From NCBI RefSeq assembly GCF_900094595.1, contig NZ_FMAD01000010.1, positions 1-64,000 of the forward strand: a DNA stretch of 64,000 nt, written 5' to 3'. Source of the stretch: Cupriavidus alkaliphilus (GTDB lineage: Bacteria > Pseudomonadota > Gammaproteobacteria > Burkholderiales > Burkholderiaceae). Of the stretch, positions 42,124 through 50,209 are shown piece after piece. A model generated the notes under the pieces. It saw only the letters and a list, made by a program, of their open reading frames with translations, searched no databases and had not been told where the DNA came from. The translations under genes and the position numbers were made by a program. Numbering within the stretch: the stretch's first letter is position 1; every line of letters starts with the position of its first letter.

Positions 42124-43064
42124 TGGAAAACAAGTCCCACGCCTTCCTCGCCGGCGTGTTCACCATCGGCCTGGCCGTGCTGGTGCTGTTCGCGATCTTC
42201 TGGTTCAGCAGCGACCACGCGGTGCGCGTGCCGTACGACCTGATCACCCGCTCCACCGTCAACGGCCTCGGACCGCAGGCCGACGTCAAGTACCGCGGGC
42301 TGGCGGTGGGCAAGGTCGAGTCGATCAAGTTCGATCCGCAGGTGCCGGGCCAGATCATCGTGCGCGTCAACGTCAACCGCGAAACGCCGATCACGCGCAC
42401 CACCTACGCCACCCTGGGCTTCCAGGGCGTGACCGGGATCGCCTACGTGCAGCTCGACGACTCCGCCGCGCACGACGGTACCGCCGCCTCGCCGCCGCTG
42501 CCGACCTCGCCGCGGGCGGTGGCGCGCATCGCCATGCGGCCCGGCTTCTTCGAGGAACTGGAAAAGCGCGGCGATTCGCTGCTGACCCAGGCCGAGACCC
42601 TGATGGGCTCGCTCAACGACATGTTCCGGGGCGCCAACCGCGACGAGCTGATGGCGGCGATCCGCTCGGTGCGCAAGACCGCCGAAGACTATTCGCGCCT
42701 GTCCGATTCGCTCGCGCCGGCGGCGCAGCGCCTGCCGAAAGTGGCCGAGAACCTGAACGCGACGCTGGAATCGACCCGGCGCCTGACGCAGGAACTGGCC
42801 AACCCCAACGGCACCGTGATGCGCACCGTCGACAGCGTCGGGCGCGACCTGCAGGGCGCGGCCGCGTCGGTGCAGTCGGCCGCGGGCACCTTCAGCGAAG
42901 AGACCCTGCCGCAGCTCAATGGCCTGGCCCGCGACGCGCGCCAGACCGCGCGCAGCTTCGAACGCGCCGCCGGCCAGTTCAACGAGAGCCCGAGCAGCGT
43001 GCTGTTCGGCGCGCCCGCGCCCACGCCAGGGCCGGGCGAGCCGGGCTTCAGCGCGGCCCCGTAG
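42120..43064 (+). CDS. mlaD: MCE-domain phospholipid-binding protein (MlaD-like)
   Basis: 314 residues from ATG at 42120. One N-terminal transmembrane helix (10-29), then the MCE domain (VRVPYDLITRSTVNGLGPQADVKYRGLAVGKV, about 36-115). A helical/coiled C-terminal half follows (SLNDMFRG to ARDARQTARSFERAAGQF). It is longer than E. coli MlaD (about 183 aa) and closer to PqiB/LetB-type single-MCE proteins with a helix needle. It sits in the inner membrane and forms a hexameric lipid tunnel. Confidence 0.9.
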   Translation: MMENKSHAFLAGVFTIGLAVLVLFAIFWFSSDHAVRVPYDLITRSTVNGLGPQADVKYRGLAVGKVESIKFDPQVPGQIIVRVNVNRETPITRTTYATLGFQGVTGIAYVQLDDSAAHDGTAASPPLPTSPRAVARIAMRPGFFEELEKRGDSLLTQAETLMGSLNDMFRGANRDELMAAIRSVRKTAEDYSRLSDSLAPAAQRLPKVAENLNATLESTRRLTQELANPNGTVMRTVDSVGRDLQGAAASVQSAAGTFSEETLPQLNGLARDARQTARSFERAAGQFNESPSSVLFGAPAPTPGPGEPGFSAAP

Positions 43065-43142
43065 CGCGGCCGGCCTGCGATACAGCCCGCGCCCGAACCT
43101 GTTCCCATCGATCACGCCAAACGCCAACCGCGAGAATCCGCC

Positions 43143-43793
43143 GTGAACCCTGCGACCGAGATGCCACGCTTGCTGCGCTCCGCGCCCGCCCGCCTGCGCG
43201 CGGCCCTGCTGATTTTCTCCGCCGGCCTGGCGCTGTCGGGCTGCGCGCTGACCCGCGGCGAACCGACCATCACCTATGACCTGGGCCCGGCCGTCGCCGC
43301 CAACACGGCCGCCGGCACCGGGAACCCTGCGCCCGCGGCACTGCCCAAACTGCGCGTGGCGCAGACCGACGGGCCCAACTGGCTGGAAGGCAATGCGCTG
43401 TTCTACCGGCTCCAGTACGCCCAGGCGCAGCGCCTGCAGGCCTACGCCACGCAGCGCTGGGTGATGTCGCCCACGCGCCTGTTCGACGAGCGCCTGCGCG
43501 AGGCCGTGGCCGCGCGCGGCACGCTGGGCTGGTCCGGCGACAGCAGCGCGCCGGCGCTGAAGGTGGACCTGCTCGAGTTCGACCAGGTGTTCGACAGCGC
43601 CATCACCAGCGAGGGCGTGGTGCGGCTGCGCGCCACGGTGTACCGGCACGGCATGCTCGGCCAGCAGACCTTCGAGGCGCGCCGGCCCGCGCCCAGCGCC
43701 GACGGCGCCGGCGGCGTCAAGGCCCTGGCCGAAGCCAGCGACGCCGTGATTGCCGCGCTGCTCGACTGGATCGGCACGCTGCAGCTAAAGTAA
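43143..43793 (+). CDS. ABC-type transport auxiliary lipoprotein (PqiC-like)
   Basis: 216 residues from GTG at 43143. The lipobox LSGC (31-34) puts the lipidated Cys at 34. TITYDLGP near the mature start, LFYRLQYAQAQRLQAYATQRW and RLREAVAARGTLG match the DUF330/PqiC-like ABC-type auxiliary lipoprotein family. It is probably an outer-membrane lipoprotein that receives or anchors the MlaD needle. It lies in the same operon with 78 bp spacing. Confidence 0.87.
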   Translation: MNPATEMPRLLRSAPARLRAALLIFSAGLALSGCALTRGEPTITYDLGPAVAANTAAGTGNPAPAALPKLRVAQTDGPNWLEGNALFYRLQYAQAQRLQAYATQRWVMSPTRLFDERLREAVAARGTLGWSGDSSAPALKVDLLEFDQVFDSAITSEGVVRLRATVYRHGMLGQQTFEARRPAPSADGAGGVKALAEASDAVIAALLDWIGTLQLK

Positions 43794-43811
43794 AGCAACA
43801 GGAGATTTGCC

Positions 43812-45062
43812 ATGGAGCCGGCTCCCCCGCCGCTCTCCGCGCCGCCGCCTGCGGCTGTGCCAGCAGCATCCGCGACCGCGCCGCAGCACTCGCCGCTGGC
43901 GCGCGTGGGGCTGCTCTGCTTCACGCTGCTGGTGATCTATGCCAGCCTGTACCCGTTCACCGGCTGGATCGACAACGGCATCTCGCCCTTTGCCTTTGTC
44001 AGCGCGCCCAAGCCGCGCTACATCACCGACTTCGACCTGCTGACCAACGTGCTGGGGTATTTCCCGTTCGGCGCGCTGGTGGTGCTGTCGCTGCATCCGC
44101 GCGTGTCGGGCGGGCGCGCCACGCTGGTGGCGCTGGTGGCCGGCGCCCTGCTGTCGGCGTGCATGGAGGCCTTCCAGACCTGGCTGCCCAGCCGGATCTC
44201 GTCCAACATCGACCTGATCACCAATGCGCTGGGGGCGCTGCTCGGCGGCGCCGTGGTGGCGCCGTTCACGCGCGCGCTGATAGACGACGGCCGGCTGACG
44301 CGGCTGCGCCATGCGTGGTTCGAGCCGCACGCCAGCTTTGCCATCATCCTGCTGCTGCTGTGGCCGTTCGCGCAGGTGTTTCCGCAGGAGCACCTGTTCG
44401 GCATGGGCGGCATCGTGCGCGAATGGCTGACCGATCCGGAATCCTGGCCGATGCAGGTGCTGCAGATGGTGTTCCCGCAGCTGGAGTCCTGGCAGGACCA
44501 TATCGGCCTGCGGCCCGAGGACATGCAGAGCCAGCAGTTGCTGGAATCGCTGGTAACCGCCAGCAGCTGGGTCGGCACCGGCCTGTTCGCCTCGGTGGCG
44601 ATGCGCCGCAGCGCGCCGATGCTGCGCATCCTGGCCGGCCTGCTGGCGGCGGCGCTGCTGCTCAAGGCGACCGCGGCCGAGCTGCAGTTCCCGACCGAAA
44701 GCGCCTTCGTCTGGCTGTCCGAAGGCGGGCGCTTCGCGCTGCTGACCAGCTCGCTGGTGCTGGCGCTGCTGCTGTACCTGCCGCGCTGGCTGCGCGCGGT
44801 GCTGGCGATGGCGGCGCTGATCGTGCTGGTGGCGCTGACCAACGTGCTGCCGTCCAACCCGTACGCGTGGATCTCGGAGCAGGGCTGGCGCATGGGCCGC
44901 TTCATACACTTCAACAGCCTGGCGCAGTGGCTCGGCTGGCTGTGGCCGTTCCTGGCGTTCTGCTATGTGATCTGGCGCTTCGAGCAGGTCAGCCTGCGCC
45001 GCCATGCGATGAAGAAAGCCGCGGCACGCCGCGAGGCGGCCGCGGCCAACCTGCAGGAGTAA
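43812..45062 (+). CDS. VanZ-like family integral membrane protein
   Basis: 416 residues. A Pro/Ala-rich start (1-28), then about nine to ten hydrophobic helices. The VanZ motif is in the first third: LVIYASLYPFTGW, DLLTNVLGYFPFGALVVL and SSNIDLITNALGALLGG. The extra C-terminal helical half (about 170-400) distinguishes it from short VanZ proteins. The function is unknown. It is 18 bp downstream of the lipoprotein gene and so in the Mla operon, which hints at an envelope lipid role. Confidence 0.82.
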   Translation: MEPAPPPLSAPPPAAVPAASATAPQHSPLARVGLLCFTLLVIYASLYPFTGWIDNGISPFAFVSAPKPRYITDFDLLTNVLGYFPFGALVVLSLHPRVSGGRATLVALVAGALLSACMEAFQTWLPSRISSNIDLITNALGALLGGAVVAPFTRALIDDGRLTRLRHAWFEPHASFAIILLLLWPFAQVFPQEHLFGMGGIVREWLTDPESWPMQVLQMVFPQLESWQDHIGLRPEDMQSQQLLESLVTASSWVGTGLFASVAMRRSAPMLRILAGLLAAALLLKATAAELQFPTESAFVWLSEGGRFALLTSSLVLALLLYLPRWLRAVLAMAALIVLVALTNVLPSNPYAWISEQGWRMGRFIHFNSLAQWLGWLWPFLAFCYVIWRFEQVSLRRHAMKKAAARREAAAANLQE

Positions 45063-45087
45063 GCGGCGCGGACATGCGCGCCGACGC

Positions 45088-45738
45088 TCAGTGCAGTTGC
45101 CCGCCCTGTTCGCGCACGTCGGCGCGGGTTGACAGCGCCGTCGCCACCGCGGTGCGCAGGCCCTTCACCAGCGTCTCGTGCGCCAGGCTCGGCTGGCCCG
45201 GATGGCGCGCGGCCTGCTCGGGCAAATACGGAATGTGGATAAAGCCGCCGCGCACCGCGCCGTCGGGCTGCCGCGCCAGCCGGTGCATCAGCCCGTAGAA
45301 CACATGGTTGCAGACGAAGGTGCCGGCGGTCTGCGACACCGACGCCGGCACGCCGGCCGCGCGCATGTCGCGCACCATCGCCTTGATCGGCAGCGTGGCA
45401 AAGTAGGCGGCCGGGCCGTCGGCGACGATGGCGGTGTCGATCGGCTGGGCGCCGGCGTTGTCGGCGATGCGCGCATCGTCGACATTGATCGCCACCCGCT
45501 CGACCGACATCTCGGCGCGGCCGCCGGCCTGGCCGACGGCGATCACCAGGGTCGGGCGCAGCGCGTCGAGCAGTTCGCCGATGGCGGCGGTCGCCGCGCC
45601 GAATACGCACGGCAGCTGGCGCGCGACGATCACCGCGTCGCCGACACGCTCGCCGTCGAGCGCGCGCACGGCTTCCCACGACGGGTTGACCGGTTCATCC
45701 TCGAACGGCTCGAAGCCGGTCAGCAGCACGGTAGTCAT
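45088..45738 (-). CDS. pcp: Pyroglutamyl-peptidase I (pyrrolidone-carboxylate peptidase)
   Basis: 216 residues from ATG at 45738. MTTVLLTGFEPFEDEPVNPSW is the family start. Catalytic Glu80 (SVERVAIN), Cys143 (TFVCNHVFYG) and His168 (GFIHIPYLP) are all present. It removes N-terminal 5-oxoproline from peptides in the cytoplasm. Last gene of the pxpBCA-DUF969-DUF979-pcp operon, which then hydrolyses the freed 5-oxoproline to glutamate. Confidence 0.95.
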   Translation of the reverse strand: MTTVLLTGFEPFEDEPVNPSWEAVRALDGERVGDAVIVARQLPCVFGAATAAIGELLDALRPTLVIAVGQAGGRAEMSVERVAINVDDARIADNAGAQPIDTAIVADGPAAYFATLPIKAMVRDMRAAGVPASVSQTAGTFVCNHVFYGLMHRLARQPDGAVRGGFIHIPYLPEQAARHPGQPSLAHETLVKGLRTAVATALSTRADVREQGGQLH

Positions 45739-45755
45739 GGCGGGGCTCCTGTCGC

Positions 45756-46706
45756 TTACATCAGCCAGTACAGCAGCACGATATTGGCCGCCAGGATCGC
45801 CAGCGCGGTCGGCACCTGCGCGCGGATCACGGCGTTCTTGTCGTCGAGTTCCAGCAGCGCCGCCGGCACGATATTGAAGTTGGCCGCCATCGGCGTCATC
45901 AGCGTACCGCAATAGCCCGAGAACATGCCGATCGCCGCCATCACCGCGGGATTGCCGCCGAACATGCCGACCAGGATGGGCACGCCGACACCGCCGGTCA
46001 TCACCGGGAAGGCGGCGAAGCCATTGCCCATGATCACCGTGAACAGCGCCATGCCGACGCAGTAGACCGCCACCGCCACCAGCTTGTAGTCCAGGTTGAT
46101 ATAGGCGGTGGTCAGGTGCGCCACGGCCTTGCCCACGCCGGCGTCGGCAAACACCAGCCCGAGCATCGCCAGCATCTGCGGCAGCACCAGCGCCCAGCCC
46201 AGCGACTCGGTCAGCCGGCGCGATTCGCGCAGGCCCTGCGCCACGGTGTCGCGCGTGAGCCAGCACACCACCGCCAGCGAGATCAGGCAGCCTATCCCCA
46301 GCGAAACGAAGGTCACGTTCTTGGGATCGAGCAGGGGCACGCCGGCGACCCGGACATCCTTGAACAGCATGGTGCCGATCACGGTCACCAGCGGGATCAG
46401 CAGCGCCGGGATGAACAGCCTGTTGCCGAGGCGGCTCGCACTGGCGCGGCGCTCGGTCTCGGGCAGGCTGTCGTGCTTGCCGTGGCCGACGCCGCCGAAG
46501 CCCGCGATCAGCGCCATCACCACCGCGCCGATGCCGACCGCGGCCGGCGGCAGCCGGTCGCCGGCCAGGAACACGATCGCGTACAGCAGCCAGAACAGGC
46601 CGGTGCTGAGGCGGCGCGGGTGCGCGCGGTCGGTGAAGGTCATCAGCGCGGTGATGGCCAGCACCAGGCCGGCGAGCCAGTAGAGGTATTCGATCGAAAT
46701 GATCAT
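45756..46706 (-). CDS. DUF979 family integral membrane protein
   Basis: 316 residues with about nine to ten hydrophobic segments, starting MIISIEYLYWLAGLVLAITA. GNGFAAFPVMTGGVGVPILVG, and FSGYCGTLMTPMAANFN near the end, are conserved polar-in-membrane motifs like those of ion/solute permeases. It always pairs with a DUF969 gene (here 10 bp upstream). Flanked by pcp and pxpA, the pair is a good candidate for 5-oxoproline or pyroglutamyl-peptide uptake; no biochemical proof is known to me. Confidence 0.85.
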   Translation of the reverse strand: MIISIEYLYWLAGLVLAITALMTFTDRAHPRRLSTGLFWLLYAIVFLAGDRLPPAAVGIGAVVMALIAGFGGVGHGKHDSLPETERRASASRLGNRLFIPALLIPLVTVIGTMLFKDVRVAGVPLLDPKNVTFVSLGIGCLISLAVVCWLTRDTVAQGLRESRRLTESLGWALVLPQMLAMLGLVFADAGVGKAVAHLTTAYINLDYKLVAVAVYCVGMALFTVIMGNGFAAFPVMTGGVGVPILVGMFGGNPAVMAAIGMFSGYCGTLMTPMAANFNIVPAALLELDDKNAVIRAQVPTALAILAANIVLLYWLM

Positions 46707-46716
46707 GGCGCGCTCC

Positions 46717-47445
46717 TTACTCGGCGCTCGGCGCAGGCACGGCGGTGCGGGCAGCGTTGCCGCCCAGCTCGCGCTCGAGCCAGCCGTCCAGGCGCTTGAG
46801 GCGCACGGCGTGGATCAGGAAGGCGCAGATGGCGGTGGGGATGCCCCACACGGCGATATGCAGCGGCTCGACCTCGATGTTCGACGACAGCAGGAAGGTA
46901 TGCATCAGCGCGATCGCCCCGAACGCAACGAAGATGTCCTCGCCGAAGAACAGGCCGACGTTGTCGGTGGCGGCGCAGAAGGCCAGCACGCGCTGGCGCA
47001 CCGGCTCGGGCAGGTGGCCGAAGCGGTTCTCGGCCGCGCCCTCGGCCATCGGCGCCAGCAGCGGGCGCACCATCTGCGGATGGCCGCCGAGGCTGGTCAG
47101 GCCGATCGCCGCGGTCAGCTCGCGCACGCCCAGGTAGACGATCAGCAGGCGCCCGACCGTGGCCGAGGCAATGCGCGCGATCCATGCCTGCGCGTGCTCG
47201 CGCAGCCCGTGGCGCTCCAGCAGGCCGATCACGGCCAGCGGCAGCAGGATGATCAGCGGCAGGTTGCGCGCCTTGACGAAGGCGGTGCCGATCGCGGAGA
47301 AGATCTGCATCAGCGGCATCGGTGCGGCCAGCCCGGTGGCCAGCGCGGCGAGCACCACCACCAGCATGGGATTGAAGCGCAGCACGAAGCCGACGATGAT
47401 GACGCCGACCCCGACAAGGGGCCAGAGATTGACTGCCTGTTCCAT
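46717..47445 (-). CDS. DUF969 family integral membrane protein
   Basis: 242 residues with about six hydrophobic segments: MEQAVNLWPLVGVGVIIVGF, then LPLIILLPLAVIGLLERHGL, and LLSSNIEVEPLHIAVWGIPT in the last part. VRELTAAIGLTSLGGHPQMVRPL and FCAATDNVGLFFGEDIFVAFG are polar motifs within membrane regions. It is probably one half of a two-protein permease with DUF979. It follows pxpA by 106 bp; its own ribosome site is weak. Confidence 0.85.
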   Translation of the reverse strand: MEQAVNLWPLVGVGVIIVGFVLRFNPMLVVVLAALATGLAAPMPLMQIFSAIGTAFVKARNLPLIILLPLAVIGLLERHGLREHAQAWIARIASATVGRLLIVYLGVRELTAAIGLTSLGGHPQMVRPLLAPMAEGAAENRFGHLPEPVRQRVLAFCAATDNVGLFFGEDIFVAFGAIALMHTFLLSSNIEVEPLHIAVWGIPTAICAFLIHAVRLKRLDGWLERELGGNAARTAVPAPSAE

Positions 47446-47551
47446 GGAAACACCAAACGAAGATAACGAAGGCGCGCGGACAGCAGCCGTCGTGACGCGT
47501 GACGGGGCAGGCCGCGTGGGGAAATGCCGGCGTGAAGGCGCAGGAACGCGC

Positions 47552-48292
47552 TCAGTCGCCGGCGCGGATCGCGATGCCTTCTGCGCCCAGCCGTTCCCGG
47601 ATGCGGCGCGCGAAGGCCAGCGCGTGAGCGCCGTCGCCGTGCAGACACACGGTTTCGGCCTGAATCGGTACCCAGGTGCCGTCGATGGCGCGCACGCGCT
47701 GCTCGCGCACCATGGTCAGGGTCTGGTCCAGGGCGACTTCCTCGTCCTCATGCAGCGCGCCCGGCGTGCCGCGTTTGACCAGCGTGCCATCGGGGTTGTA
47801 GCCGCGGTCGGCAAAGACCTCCTGCTTGACGCGCAGGCCGGCCTCCTTCGCCACGTCGATCATCTGGCTGCCGGCCAGGCCGAAGAACACCAGGTCGGGG
47901 TCGAAGTCGCGCACCGCGCGCACGATCGCGCGCGCCAGCGCCGGGTCGCGCACGGCCTGGTTGTACAGCGCGCCATGCGGCTTGACGTGGTGCAGCACCC
48001 CGCCCTGCGCGCGCACGATCGCGTCGAGCGCGCCGATCTGGTACAGCACGTCGGCGTAGACGTGTTCCGGGTCGCGCTGCATCTCGGTGCGGCCGAAGTT
48101 CTCGCGGTCCGGGTAGCTCGGGTGCGCGCCGATCGCCACGCCATGCGCCAACGCCCACTTCACCGTCTGCACCATGGTGGCGGCATCGCCCGCGTGCCAG
48201 CCGCAGGCGATATTGGCCGAGCTGATCAGCGCCAGCAGCGCCTCGTCATTGCCACAGCCTTCGCCAAGATCCGCGTTCAGATCGATCTGCAT
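47552..48292 (-). CDS. pxpA: 5-oxoprolinase subunit A
   Basis: 246 residues from ATG at 48292: GGAG 7 bases before decides against the ATG two codons upstream. MQIDLNADLGEGCGNDEALL is the LamB/YcsF signature; SANIACGWHAGDAATM and VKPHGALYN hold the probable metal/substrate residues. With PxpB and PxpC it performs ATP-dependent hydrolysis of 5-oxoproline to glutamate in the cytoplasm (PxpABC, known from E. coli and B. subtilis). Confidence 0.95.
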   Translation of the reverse strand: MQIDLNADLGEGCGNDEALLALISSANIACGWHAGDAATMVQTVKWALAHGVAIGAHPSYPDRENFGRTEMQRDPEHVYADVLYQIGALDAIVRAQGGVLHHVKPHGALYNQAVRDPALARAIVRAVRDFDPDLVFFGLAGSQMIDVAKEAGLRVKQEVFADRGYNPDGTLVKRGTPGALHEDEEVALDQTLTMVREQRVRAIDGTWVPIQAETVCLHGDGAHALAFARRIRERLGAEGIAIRAGD

Positions 48293-48327
48293 TGCCATTC
48301 TCCTGTGCGGCGCCCGGGCGCCTTCTC

Positions 48328-49347
48328 TTATGCTGCCGCTCGCGTGCGGGTACGCCGGCGCGCGGCAATGGGCATGCCATCGCCCTGCCATTGCAGCGCC
48401 TGCCCGATCTGCCGCAGGTAGCGTGCCAGCTCTTCCTGCGCCGCTTCGGCCTGCGCCAGCGTGACCTGCACGAAGCGCACCGGCGCGCCCAGCGGCACCT
48501 GCGCCAGCCGCCACAAATCCGCTTCGATCACCACGCCGATCTTGGGATAGCCGCCGGTGGTCTGCGCATCGGCCATCAGCGCGATCGGCTGGCCCCCCGG
48601 CGGCACCTGCATCACGCCCGGCATCACGCCGTGCGAGAGCAGGTCGGCGCTGCGCTCGGGGCGCCGCGCCAGCGCGGGCCCGGCGAGGCGCAGGCCCATG
48701 CGGTTGCTGTTGGGCGTGACGGTCCAGTCGGCCTGCCACAGCGCGGCCTGCGCGGCCGCGTCGAAATCCTCGTATTCCGGCCCCGGCAGCATGCGGATCG
48801 CCGTGGCCTTGCCTTCGACCGCCGCGGGCAGCGCCCACGCCGGCGCCTGCACGCCGATCCAGTCGGTCTCGGCTTCCAGTCCCGGCCGCCCCGCGGGCAG
48901 GCGGTCACCCTCCTGCAGCGCGCGGCCGCCCAGCCCGCCGAAACCGGACTTCAGGTCGGTGCTGCGCGAACCCATCACCGGCTCGACCGCGATGCCGCCC
49001 GCCACGCACAGGTACACGCGCGTGCCGCCGCGCGTCGACGGCAGCGTCAGGGTCTCGCCCTTGTGCGCGTCGAACGCATGCCATGACCACACCGGCATGC
49101 CGTCGAGATTGGCGCCGCATTCGGCGCCGGCCAGGGCCACGCGCATATCGGCATGGAAGCGCACCGCGGCGCGTCCCAGCGTGAATTCAATGGCGGCGCA
49201 GCCGGGCGCATTGCCAAGCAGGCGGTTGCCGACTTCCACCGCCAGCATGTCCATGGCACCGCAGCGGCCCACGCCAAAACGGCGAAAGCCGGTACGGCCC
49301 AGGTCCTGCACCGAGGCGAGCGCGCCCGGACGAAGGATCTCGATCAC
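48328..49347 (-). CDS. pxpC: 5-oxoprolinase subunit C
   Basis: 339 residues from a GTG at 49347, overlapping the pxpB stop (GTGA). IEILRPGALASVQDLGRTGF is the AHS2/biotin-dependent carboxyltransferase-like start; SNRMGLRLAGPALAR and MADAQTTGGYPKIGVV are the other family blocks. Subunit of the PxpABC 5-oxoprolinase. The basic C-terminus RRRTRTRAAA is not usually conserved. Confidence 0.94.
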   Translation of the reverse strand: MIEILRPGALASVQDLGRTGFRRFGVGRCGAMDMLAVEVGNRLLGNAPGCAAIEFTLGRAAVRFHADMRVALAGAECGANLDGMPVWSWHAFDAHKGETLTLPSTRGGTRVYLCVAGGIAVEPVMGSRSTDLKSGFGGLGGRALQEGDRLPAGRPGLEAETDWIGVQAPAWALPAAVEGKATAIRMLPGPEYEDFDAAAQAALWQADWTVTPNSNRMGLRLAGPALARRPERSADLLSHGVMPGVMQVPPGGQPIALMADAQTTGGYPKIGVVIEADLWRLAQVPLGAPVRFVQVTLAQAEAAQEELARYLRQIGQALQWQGDGMPIAARRRTRTRAAA

Positions 49348-49991
49348 GCGATGATTTCCTCGGCGACAAAGCGCACGGTATCGCCGGGCGCGAACAGGGA
49401 CGGCGGATCGCGGTCCGCCACGAAGAGTTCGGCGTCGGTGCGCCCGATCAGCTGCCAGCCGCCCGGCAGCACCGCCGGATAAATGCCGGTCTGCTCGCCG
49501 CCGATGCCGACCGACCCGGCCGGCACCGCCACCCGCGGCTCGCGCCGGCGCGGCGTGGCCAGTTCCGGCGCGAGCCCGCCCATATAGGCAAAGCCGGGCT
49601 GGAAGCCGAGGAAGTAGACCACGTACTCGCCCGCTGCATGACGGCGCACCACTTCCTGCGGCGTCAGGCCGGTATGCGCGGCGACGTCGCCCAGGTCCGG
49701 GCCATGCTCGCCACCGTAGCGCACCGGGATCTCGACCAGCTTGCCGGTGGCATTGCGCGCCTCGCCCGAGGCCCACGCCAGCTTCAGGTTGCGCTCGAGC
49801 GCGTCGACGTCGGCACTGCCGTCGAAGATCACGGTCAGGTTGTTCATGCCCGGCACCACGTCGACCACGCCGCGCCAGTCCGCGGCACGCGCCGCCATGG
49901 CCCAGATGCGGCGCTGGACTGCCAGCGATGCGGGCGGCGCGACGCTGTACAGCAGCGCGTGCTCGGCAAGTCGGTGGACGGTGCAGTTCAT
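49344..49991 (-). CDS. pxpB: 5-oxoprolinase subunit B
   Basis: 215 residues. GMNNLTVIFDG, VEIPVRYGGEHGPDLGDVA and VYFLGFQPGFAYMGGL are the AHS1/KipI family signature. It is the first gene of the oxoproline operon, beginning 66 bp from the perfect palindrome at 50058-50080. PxpB and PxpC together form the carboxyltransferase-like half of the enzyme. Confidence 0.95.
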   Translation of the reverse strand: MNCTVHRLAEHALLYSVAPPASLAVQRRIWAMAARAADWRGVVDVVPGMNNLTVIFDGSADVDALERNLKLAWASGEARNATGKLVEIPVRYGGEHGPDLGDVAAHTGLTPQEVVRRHAAGEYVVYFLGFQPGFAYMGGLAPELATPRRREPRVAVPAGSVGIGGEQTGIYPAVLPGGWQLIGRTDAELFVADRDPPSLFAPGDTVRFVAEEIIA

Positions 49992-50057
49992 GAGATTCCC
50001 GGTAGCGCACTTGCTACCCAGTGTAGGCAGACAAGCCGGAATGTGACGTCTTTGTAT

Positions 50058-50080
50058 TTCATCGATAATTTATCGATGAA
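50058..50080. promoter_or_regulatory. 23-bp palindrome upstream of pxpB
   Basis: TTCATCGATAA, T, TTATCGATGAA: perfect 11-bp arms with one central base. It lies in the AT-rich gap 49992-50100 ahead of the oxoproline operon; TGAATTCA follows directly. A GntR-class or similar repressor site is likely, but no regulator gene is adjacent. Confidence 0.65.
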
Positions 50081-50155
50081 TTCATCATATCGAAATGGAC
50101 AGGGCGCGGACAGTCGGGGTTGACCCTAGGATTGGGCACGGGCGCGCCCAAAGCA

Positions 50156-50183
50156 AAACGGCCGGGGAAATCCCCGGCCGTTT
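50156..50183 (-). terminator. Terminator of lipA
   Basis: AAACGGCCGGGG (50156-50167) and CCCCGGCCGTTT (50172-50183) around AAAT. On the minus strand it is followed by TTTGC after TTTT. It ends the lipB-lipA unit. Confidence 0.85.
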
Positions 50184-50209
50184 CTTGTTCCATCCGCTGA
50201 CCAACCTGC

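Noticed and set aside
48328..50010. Single 560-codon frame fusing pxpB and pxpC regions
   Set aside because: The first part is an out-of-frame reading of pxpB; true pxpC starts at the GTG at 49347, with overlap of the pxpB stop.
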